This document shows positions 1-12,100 of a stretch of DNA of 64,000 bases, piece by piece; within the stretch, counting starts at the first letter, position 1; every line of letters starts with the position of its first letter. The stretch is taken from assembly GCA_947172415.1 (NCBI GenBank), contig OX359193.1:4830501-4894500 (forward strand), written 5' to 3'. The notes under the pieces were generated by a model. It saw only the letters and a program-made list of their open reading frames with translations, ran no database searches and was not told the origin of the DNA. This DNA is from Chondrosia reniformis (Eukaryota; Porifera; Demospongiae; Chondrillida; Chondrillidae). Both the position numbers and the translations under genes were made by a program.

Positions 1-139
1 TGTGCTTCTCATCAGATGCTCAGATGATCGTTTATACCACTAAAGTGGGCTCTAAAAAGAATATAGAACTGCGTGCATGATGTAATGTGACGTAATATTA
101 AGTGTTATTTGGTTGAGCAAGAATGCGTGGAAATGCTTT

Positions 140-3100
140 TTATTCTTGCACTCCATCTCCTTCAGTTGAACAGTCGCCTGTTATTGAGACCTGTTCTTCT
201 TGGGCCGTCTTCCATTTGCTAATAGATTCTTTTGATGGGAGAGACTTTGACACTAGTTTAAGCTCCTGCATTGTACAACAATCTTAACAAGATGGTATAT
301 AGTACAATAATGATATGCAGTTGTACCTGAGTGAGGTTTTTAGAGATGCCACTTAATCTAAAGACAGCAGATTTCAAAGTTTGTGACATTTTCACTAGAG
401 GTACAAGTTCAGCTGTAGTGGCTCCTGTGTTTGGAGAAGTTACAACATTGCATATACTATAGGGAATAGAACTACAGAGGTTGAGCATCTTGTTATAGAA
501 AAACACCTAATTCTGTATTTAAAGAACAATACAATTGAGAACTTGCCTTCCTTATCTTTACAAACATGTGTGAAGCCGATGATAGCTTTTTCAGTAATCT
601 GTTTAGATTAATAACAAGGATACTAAATTCTTAAGTACATATTTTAAACTAGTTCCGCTCACTTTCCTTGCCACTGAAATACGATCACATTCACGCAAAT
701 ACTGCCTAATCAATCAATGAACAGAAACAAGGAAATATGTACATACCAAATTATTGAAAATGTTCTTACAGCAAAGTAAAATAACAAACATGCTTCACAT
801 AAGTTACATATTTTATAAAGAAGATTACACTCACATATAGGAAATGACCTGTAACATGTTGATATTACAAACACATTCTTACTTTGAAGCTTCTGGCTTA
901 ACCTTGAGTTGCTGTGTGATGTAAACTAAAGCCTCCAAATCATTTAAATCTGACAAGACATCAACAACAAGTTCAGCCAAAACTTTTGTCTGCAATGGAA
1001 ATGATCCAGGTCTAAGTGGAAGAGATAAATGAAAGTTTGAAGTATGTAAACACTCTAAATGTTAAACACTACAGTGAAAACAAAGCATTAGGACACAGTT
1101 AATAGATGAAATGAATAATCACAAAGTTCAGTATGTACGTAAGCAAAATTGACTGTAGTAGAAAAAGGTGTGTCAAAAGAATACACTTGTGTCTTAGCTA
1201 ACACTTTTTGGTGCCAAAATTGCAAGAATCCACAAAAGATCAAAAAAGAACAAAGATTCCAGGGTCACTGATAAAGGGTGGAATTCACAGAAACAGCTGT
1301 CTGGCCCAGTGGAGCAGAAGAAGAAAGAGAAGACTCCTGTATCCTCATACAAAGCTCTCACCAGGTTTAGTTCCCTATAAGCTTACAACAGACTAGGCAT
1401 AGCATTGGTGATGAAGACCTTCGGGTCGAAACGTTCAATTTATAATAATTGTGTTGCTGAGGCTCATTAGAATTTCTCTATCATCATGATTGCAACAAAT
1501 AAACCTTATCATTTTTTTAGGCATAGCATGTATGTAGGAAAATGGTGCATTAGATCATTCATAATTCATTCATCTACGTATAATAAATTTTAAGGCCAAT
1601 GTTTAAGGTATTAGCCAAAACAGTCATACATATATGCAGTGCAAGGTACAAAATACTGTAGTAATTTAAATTATTAAAATGGCACTAGGGGGTATATATA
1701 CACACATACATACATATGTACCTATTCAATTCTTTAACCTGTAGCTTCCAGAGATTCTACAAGTTAATGAAATAGTATTGTACATACAGAATACGCATAC
1801 AACATACAAAAGGTTGTTTTGTTTACCCCAAAAATATTTGGTTTCAGTGTAATCGGTGGCGCCAACAGTTCCTGTTGCATAATCAGTTCACCAGGGAGTG
1901 GTCCCAGTAAGAAGGTCCTGGACACCTAAATCAGAACACAAGTCAATAAGCTGAGCTCCTCCACCTACCACTGGATGCACAACCAACACTAACCTTATTC
2001 AAATCCAAGCTATGAAACAGCTTGGCCAGTTGATATATAGGCTTATGGTAATTGGGGAACTTGATGGCACACTTTACCAAACCAACTAGACATAAACAGA
2101 TTAAAGGTAAGTTTTCCAGAACTGTTATATCTGCTGAATGGGAGTCGTCGCCCTTTTCTTCTGGAAAGAGTTGCTTCCAGGCACTTAATACTTGATTCCT
2201 TCTTCTCATTATGGAACATGCTAAAACAGAACTGTCCTCTCCTTGGGCTATCACAGTGGCACCCTTTGACAAGGAATCTCCTAAGGTAGCACAGAGTTGC
2301 CCTTTCTGCCGTTCAGTTGCAACAATTTCTTCTATTTTTCCAATGATGGCTTCAGCAACAGAATTGATCCACTTGTCAATATGCTCATTTGACTCCAAAG
2401 TAATAAGTAGAGATAACTGAGCAACAGTAAGAGCTTCTGAGAGCTGGACCTTATCACCATCTGAAGGACCTTTCAGCAGGGCCTTCAAGACAGCTGCATA
2501 GTACTTATATGACATCTACAAGAGGAATACACACTCAATGTGCAATCTAAAAGCAAATCTCAACAGACCATTTCTAACATATTTGTAAATATGTAATAGA
2601 CTTTTGCCAGTAAATATCAGTGAGCATAAAGATGAACAAACTTACAACTAAAGCCGATATTGGGAGTGACTTGGACAATAGGTCCAATAATTTGGGAACC
2701 TCATGAAGGTCCTCCAGGAAACATCGACTGGCCTAATAATGAAACACATCATAGCAGTCAGCAGATATAAACCAAAGTACTTTTTTACCTTAGAAAAAAA
2801 CTGCAAATATTTAAGAGGAGATGAGCCTTGCTTCTGGTGAATTTTGGCCAAGAAGAAGTTCGCATATCCTCTGTTTACTGCATTGGAATTTAATTTGTTT
2901 ATTTCTTCAAAGCATTTTACACTTAGCAGTAGAGTTGTGTCATACGCCTCCTTGGCCCATAGCAAGAGTTCTGGCCTCGTTCCGTCCTAGTAAGCCCATG
3001 TCATATAAATTGGACAAGTATTACAAGACAAGCAATGAGACATACCTCTTTGCTAATCAGTCTCATATAGGATGTAATGCAATACAGAGCAATCCCCATC

Positions 3101-6100
3101 TAAAATGCATATGGAATATCAAAGGAAACGAATTCACTCATCAAAAAGTAATCATTCAACATAATATTATGTTTAGTAGCTATTCAATTGTCATTATCAG
3201 TGCATCATGACACAAGGCTGTGACATCAGTTATCTCTTGTATAAACTACTAAAACATTGGAAAGAAAAGTGTGCTTTAATGTGTATAAATGTGTTGTTAC
3301 TGTAGAGTTTACCTAGTGTAACATTCTTATAGTTTCCGTACATACTTTTACATAATCATGCTCATTACAGAACTTGTCATTGGAATTTCCCTTGGTAATT
3401 CCTTATAAACTCAGATGTCACATCCACATCGTTTTACAGTGCAATGATAGTAGTAATAAATTGAATGATTTCTGAAATATTTGCTAGGGTTCTCAATATG
3501 TAATCTTAGCCAAACAGGATTATCTGCAAATGATGATTATTCTGTGTGGTAATGCTAACCTTCACTAGCAAAGCACAGTCAACCTGTCCAAAAGTTTCAC
3601 AATGTCTAAAACACCTACAAATATGAAGCAACTGTGAAATGTTTACAGCTACGTATTCAAAGGCTTGTTACCCAGATAACCACTTTATATACTATAGAGA
3701 GTATGCATAACTGCAAACAGATGGTCTATACCTGACAAGAATGAGTAAGTTCTTGAAAATGAAAGTATCTTTTGACACTATGGTATCAACCTACGTATAC
3801 ACAATTCATAAAACAATAATCTACCACTACAATAGTAAATACATAATATTAGATACACGTTACTCAATATCCACTACAAAGCAATAAATTGAAACAGTTG
3901 TGTTACAGTCCATCCCATTAAATGATAAGGAACTACATATGTACTGAGTTAGAAAGGTTAAGTGACCATATTGCACTCACACAGTTCAGAGTCCAGTAAA
4001 CCTGTTCGATGAGAGAGTGTACAATACCAGTCCATCCCGACAGGTTGTAGGGTGAAAAGCTGAGGCTCTTTATATAGTGAGATGCAGAGAGCCTAAACAC
4101 ATGTACAGCACATGACCTGTCTAACACAACAAACCCTACAGTATATATTATGACAACAGTACTTGTAGAAGCTGTTCTTGTAATAATCCTCTGCTATTAC
4201 TAGGTGAGCCCTGGCCAGCAAGGAACTACACATATGCAGAGGGTAAATGGAAACAGAGTAATCATTCATAGACAGCAACCTGTGGGAACCTCTACTGTAC
4301 CTTAGGTCATGGGAGGGCTTACAGTACACACTGATGAAGGGCACTCTACCACCTAGAAAGCTCATGATGACCTTCTTTTCAAGAACTAGACACAAAATGG
4401 AAAATGGAATACTATTTACTGTAACAAAGTTACTATAGAAGGATATACATACGTATATATGTACATATATTGTATTTTCATAATACAATGGTATATGTAT
4501 GAACAGTAGTTATAGAACCAGTATTAGTAATTACAAACAGATCTGAACTGCTTTTTAATCTACCTGGTTAACCCTCTCTACACTGTATAGGATGTATACA
4601 ACACTGTAAAGCCTATACTTACATACGTGTATGTTTGGTATAACAATTCCAATAACAATTCAGATTACAGTGTACATACTTAAATATGACTGAAGAAGTA
4701 CTAACTACGTATGACAAATTTCACTAGTGAGACAAGAGACAGGTAGAGGTTACAAATATAAGAATTATTCATTACAAGCTCTCTAAGTAGTGGAACCCTA
4801 TCTGAAGTATCACACAACCTTCAACAGAGGGAAATAACTACTTGAGAATACACCACACCTCATACATACACAGTACCTTCAGCAAATCCAGTTGGGACCA
4901 GATTCATCACATTCTTGAAAAGAATGACAAACTAAACACCAAAGGAATTCCACTGTTACAAAGAGATACATACAGGTCACTTCTGCTCACTTCCGATGAT
5001 GGAACTGTGTCTAACAGAGGTTGAAAGAACTGAAGGATTTCCAGAGCACTTTCCCAGGTGAGAGGAACCTTTGGGGTGATGGGTAAATACACGTAGGATA
5101 ACTGAAATGCACAGACAAGATCGGTTAAGGAACAAACTAACTCTCTCAACTCCATGACTGACAGCATTGGGACACAACTAAAAAGAAAGACAAAAAGTAC
5201 TGCATGGATATTTGAAGTGGCAATCAAACCACAAGTAATAAAGAGCAGGAAGAGAAAAACAAAAGAAGCAATTGTTGGGAAAGAAGCCAGACAGGACAGC
5301 TAGCTATGACAGCTCTGCCACTAAGCCCACATTGACACAGCAATGCTTAAATTGTTCCTCCATCTTAAAGACAGTACAAACAACCTAATTAGTTTTAACG
5401 TCAGTGTATGCATCTGTTGATAATTGAAAGCTTATACCTTTCCTTTAGGAGATTTGACAATAGGTCCATAGAGACAGTAGTAACACTGCTCCAACTCATC
5501 CCTGTACATCTGGACTCAAGTTACATAACAAACCATCATGATACAATGTGACATAACATGGAAAGGAATAGCTACGTAATTACCGGGTGATTAGGAAAGC
5601 ACTTTAAGAGTTCAACATATTTCTGAATAAGAGTTCCATCTTCGTGGCAGCACAGCTTCACTCTGCACAAGTGTTGACAGCAAATGACAACTTGGAGCTG
5701 GTATCAGCACTTAATCTCACTTTCCCAACTGTAGGTGGCTCAGCCTCAGAAATTGCAACATATTTTCATCCTTTTTCTCACTGTCTTCAGAGGAAACAGC
5801 ATCGCCTCCTTTACCAGTGGGCTTTGGGGCGAGGTCCAACAGCTTGCACATGATCATCCAAGGGGTTAGGTAGGGAAACCTGAGGACGGTACAGCCTTCT
5901 CCATACTCCAGAATCACATCCATTACCTAACATTAATCCATCAACATAACAGCACACTTTATTAGACATAATATAGCCAACTCAACAAGTGTATTGCAAT
6001 GCTAGAGCTAACTGATAGCATATTTAATATACGTACGTATACAGTAATGGGAATACTGGAAATATGCTTGACTCTAAAGTTGTGAATGTACGTATGCTAG

Positions 6101-9100
6101 GCACCTTCAACAAACTGTATATCAGTTGTGCCAAAAGGGACTGCTCCTCATACCACTCTTCAAAGGTAAAACTACACATACAAGTAACAAACAACAAAAG
6201 ATACAGATGTAGATAATGTGATATTAGCAGGTGTGCAAGTGCTATAAGAATAGCTTTAGATCTTGTAATTCCAAGTCTCCTCAAAGGAGAAAACATTACA
6301 TATAAAACATCCTTTAAGAAAAACAAGCTGAGTATAAGAGAAATTCATATATGTTAATTCTACAAGGATATATATTATGAAAACAGCAACATAGAAGGAA
6401 AATATTTAAAGAAAGATTGAAAATTTGAAACTCTTTGAAATTTATCCATTTTAAAGTTATGAATAATATTCTGTTATTAAACTATGTGTATATGTATCTG
6501 ATATGAGGAAACCTCTACGTCACATTTCTATATATAGAAAGGTTTGAAAACCCTTCAACTGCACATATCTTACTTGTTGAGATACTCAAAAATGGTTCTC
6601 ATCTCTTTCCACCAAGAATCTCGAGCTATGTCTTCCTTAATGAGGTGGTGCTTCATAACTTCTATGCAGACAGTAACCAAACTCTAATCGGGTTAAAGTT
6701 TAACAACAACTAGAAGGGTGACACCTTCACTTCTGCAACTACATACCTTACTGTCATCTACTCGCTGAAGAGCTACTAGGAGCATGTTCAGCCAGGTTTT
6801 GCTTGCATGGGCAGGGCTTCCCAAGAGCTGGAGAACAGTGACTTTCAGTACATGCATACATACATACATGCCTGTTTCTTTCACAACTATGTAAGTGTAT
6901 GGTGCAACAAGGCAGCTCAAATCACTTGTAGCAATGACAACAGAGTGTAAGAGCGTTTCATTGTATTCATGTCCAATTTAATGAAAATATGTTGGAATTC
7001 AGAGAGACATATAAGGTTTCTGAAAACAAACTCGCCTTCTTAATTTCAAGCCGACCATTTAAAATGTCACCCATTAAATGATCAACTACAACACTGTATT
7101 CTTGATTACAGTATGACGCATAAACCTACGTACGTATGTACAAGAAGAAAGAGACATATGTAGTCCCTATAGACAGTGAAAATGACAAAAAATACTTTTT
7201 TCATTGTGCCTGCTTTTCTTAGATGGCTGAGCCTCTCTTTGATACAGGCTGCATGCAGAAATACATACATTCACACATATATGTACGTACATATGTGATC
7301 GCCTAATCAGCTGATATACACATAGAACTAAAATTTACAAATTTAAAAAATAACAAGTTAATCAGAGACCATTAGCTGACACACACTATTACAAATATTT
7401 ACTCATTTGAACAAATGCAGCTAAATTCCGATGTATACATATGTAAACATACTTTCTGATATTAAGGGACAACTTGTACAGTTTGGTAGAATTATCACTG
7501 CTTCCTTTATCAGGTTTGTTTCCATATGTGTCAGACACTACATTACAGAACATTACGTAGTTACACCCAACAACTAATATCCCAATGTTCATCAAACCTT
7601 TTCCAACATATCAGATGCCGTATCTTCATCCTCTCTCAACAGACATTCTTGAGCTCTACACCAAAGGACTGGAATAGAATCAGAATATAATAACTACACA
7701 ATAATTATACACAAAAAGGACTGTTGCCTACATTTTAGAATTCTGTATGGCTCTGCTTCATTGCCAGTTACCCACGGCAACGCTTGATTTAAGAAGGATA
7801 ATGCTTTCTGACAATACCTTCCTCTATAACACAAAGGTACATAAGCATGAACTCACACTGCATGAAACTTATTCACTGTCGTACCTAATGAATGCCTTGA
7901 TGTGACTCAATCCATTCTCAACAAAGCACAATAGTATGTCACAGAATTCTTGTATCTCTTCTGCTTCCCTTTCTCCAGGTATACTAGAGTAGGTTCCCAT
8001 TCAGCGAAAGATATGAACACACTTCAATGAACACACGCAGCTCACCCAAACACAACAGGCAACTGGCAGTGGTCCAGGAGCCTCCCCACGACATCATCAA
8101 ACACAGCACCCAGCTCAGGGTACCTAACAAACAAACAACAGTGGTATCTACATCTAGTCAGCTAACACTAAATACTGCCATGGCATATGTACACATGTAC
8201 TTAATAATGAAAACAAGAGATTTCCTAAATGTTAATCATCAAATTGACCATACATTTGCAGTAACTTACACTTTGTAACCACACAACATCTACATACGTA
8301 ATTACAGTATATGAACATACACATCATCTACATACGTAATTACAGTATATGAACATACACATCATCTACATACGTAATTACAGTATATGAACATACACAT
8401 CATCTACATACGTAATTACAGTATATGAACATACACAACATCTAATCTTACCACAGCAGATTACTCCTTTTTGCAAGCACCAGTGCAAACCGTTTCATTA
8501 TAGCAATAATGTCTAAAGAGGGCAATGAAGTAACAAAACTGTCCACTTCAGACACCTCTTGTCTTGTAATACTGTCCACAGGGAAAATACACTCTACAAC
8601 AACACAGGAATAGAAGGAAAACACAATGCTTGCCTCCAAGACAGTCTCAAACAAAGCTACATTTAAACTTAAAGAACAGTCAGCACACAATGTATGCACT
8701 TACCCTGTTCATTAGTCACTTCAGTGGGAACCCTGCAGACACATTCAAGTATAAACATTAAATGTCTTCTAACCATCATCTGCCAATTTAAATAAACTCA
8801 CTGTGAAACTTCAAAAAGTGATGGCAAATCTGTCAGATCTTTCCAACTGTCATTTCTATACACAAGTAATCACAACATACAAGTCTACATGGGAACTAAG
8901 CACACAACTTAATGGTGACTACACACTTCAGGTTGGGTGGTAACAGTTGGAGAAAGTTGCCAGTACTCTCAGCTTCTGATAGTTTGAGGAAAGCCAAATG
9001 CTGCATCTGTAAGAGGATAATCGAAGTTAACATATACATGGACCACACATGATATGATTGGTAAAACCGACCCTATTTGATCGTCTTTTGGGAATCATTT

Positions 9101-12100
9101 CAGGATCAAAGTCTAACGCCCTTCGTTTCATTCCACTCTTAATGTCTTCCTTGATTTGATTTACTTTCAATGGAGAAACTTCAATATAAAGAAAAATAAG
9201 TAAATTCGACAATCAATACATATTCAAGGAAGGGTGGATAGATACAAGTATCCATAATTACAATGGAAATGGGTCTTGATTATCAACTTGTCTTGATAAA
9301 GAGAATCACCACTAATAAGTGTGTGAAGACTAATTACTAGCTTGTACAGTAGTTAGTTTAAGAAGGAAAGCATGAGGGAGAGATGTTGCTGTGGCAATTG
9401 TAGCTCAGTGGCAGAGCAACTGGTCCTGGATTTGATTCCCAGCAATTGCTTCTTTCATGTTTTTCCCTCCACAATATTTGACTGATTTTAATTACTTGTG
9501 GTTTGAAAAAATAACTGCATAATACAGTATAGTGACAGACTAGTCAAATAACAATGTAAGAAATCATAGGTATGTATGTACGTATACTATTAGTATGTGC
9601 AAACAGTAAGTCTTATTCTAACAACACATACTGTACTTGAATAAGCCTGTGCAGTTAGTTCATCAGTCATGAATTAGATTCAAAACTATCACTAGCCAAA
9701 TGAAGCAGATTTCATCCAAAGTTTTGGTAGCAATCTTAGTTACCTTCACATCAGGGATTAATGACAAACGGATATAGCTACACACTTTTTTTACTTTACT
9801 GAATGCATTACCCACATATGTGTAGAGTAGACCTACTAATGTATAAGTGGATGGATTCTTCAGTTTATATACTGTACATATGTATGCACATAGTTCCTTA
9901 TTCAGTTGTATGTCCAGTACAGGCCATAGAGACCTATGGCAACACAACTAACCATAAGATGGTTGTTGTTCAACTTCCATTGCCTCTTCATCTACATATA
10001 CGTAACAGGTAGACATGCGCAAGTTTTACAATGGTTGTTAACTTGTGGTGAGACATCATGAGATTCAGAGGTCATTCAAATCAGTAGTACTTACTGGCAT
10101 CAGAAACTGCATTGCTTGGTAGATCTATCAGTTTGGTGAAGTCCAGTTTGAAAGACAGAGGCAACTAACAGACACAAAAAGCACTGTTGTCAATAGGCAA
10201 ATACGTAGGTTTACATACTGCTGAGGGCTGCAGGCGTGATCTAGCTCTAGTACTGTATGCATGTGCTTGAGAAACATTTTGTACCTTTCTGGTCCTCAGC
10301 CATGTGTAAAGTTGCAGCATCCACTGTCCAACACTCACCCACCTGTCAGAAGGGAAACATTAACCGGTGCAATGCTCACATAATAGGGCTTACGCACCTG
10401 GCTATTGTCAGTGTTACATTAGGAGAGTCAGTAGCAGTATTGCTGTAATCAGCATCACCAGAGGGTATTTCAACACTCCTGATCCTATCAACTTCCTTCA
10501 TCACCTACCCAAGAACATTCATAGGGTACTATATAAACATTAAAAAAGGAACATTTCTTAACTGTATGTGAACACACCTCCTTATACTTTAATTCATCAA
10601 TTTCATCTTCACTTCTAGAGGAAGACAAAAGTCAATTGGAAAATCAATTAATTCCTAGTCCTTTTGGAACTTTACAGTTTAAAACAACCTTTGCCAGGTA
10701 AAGTTTTTGATAATTCAAATTGTCAGGGATGAATAGGTTTTAAAACTAAGTGAATTGTATACACACTTTAATATCTTACATTCTACAAAGAATCTACTTC
10801 ACTTAGATGATTGAAACACTACTATACTGTAAAACCATTAATATTAATGTCCATTATATTTAGTGTTTTACCATATATGACTTATTAGTGTCCATTAAAT
10901 TTAGTGTTTTGTTGCTCCACACTACTGCACTTGCGTAATAATAAACATTTTAGCGACCATAAATGTTAGCGAATGATATCGCATCGTTAATTTCGCTAAG
11001 ATTAATGGTTTTATAGTATGCATTGTTACCTATTTCAATTGAAACTGTATACACACATGTACATTCATATTGTTTGCAGGACCATCTGACCACCTAACCT
11101 CAACAGAGGAGCAGCCACATCTCTCAAATGAACATTTGAAGAATACATCCACTTGAGATAGCACAATCCTGAAGGGAAGACAAGTGAACCATTTGCAGCC
11201 TTACTATGCACATAAATACAGTAAGTTTCAAAAGTAACATCCATACTGGAGAGTGAGAATCAAGGGCAAATCACTCGTTGAGGTGAGTGATAACAAGTGG
11301 CACACAAGTACGAGGCACAAGCAAGATGAAAGTCGAGTCTTGAAACATACCGTTAATACAATCACTATTCCCTACATCAGCACACATCTCTTACAATGTG
11401 CTGCACACATAGATTTCTTCAATTGTCTGTACATTTTACTCATTTTTAGTTCATATTTTAATATATTCCTTCCTTTTTACTTGTTTTCTTTCATAATTTC
11501 AATGAATTTTGAATAGAATTAAAGGAACACTTTGAAATAAAAAACATATTCAAAGTTAGTGTTTGCTCATGACAATGTATGAAAGCATGACCAAGAAACG
11601 AAACCAAACTGCATTTGTAAACACTCAAAAGTCGAAGGATGTACCATCCCAAAGGTAAGTTTGATGCAGTTAGAAGGAATTCTTATTCTATTTTGTACGA
11701 ATATACGTATGAATACGTATGAAAGTAAGTAGCTTACAAATGGTGAAAATACATTCATGCTAATGACAGGCCATAAAGTGGTATCCCACTACTACAGAGG
11801 CTGTGCTGAAATGAGGAGTAATTGTAGTTAAGAGCCAGCTTGACAATGTTGAAACATCAGGTATAAATTAAAAAGATTGTAAATGGCTTGCCAAGTATGT
11901 AGGTGTGATTGTAATCTGATTAAACCCTTTATGATTACCTTGGCTACAGGAGAAATATTACTGTTTCAAATCTAAATTTCTTACTCTATTTATAGCCACT
12001 CATTAGGAAAACTTTAATGTGATTTGAAACATGTAACAGTCACTTGTAAAACAAAAAGCCATACAACATACGTAAACCCTTTAGACTAAGCAATGGAGGC

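Noticed and set aside
1208..1396. 62-codon plus-strand frame
   Set aside because: It lies entirely within the SINE copy and has no counterpart in the other copies.
1406..1440. Active hammerhead ribozyme
   Set aside because: The first core base is G instead of C and an extra A precedes stem II, so I report only a hammerhead-like repeat.
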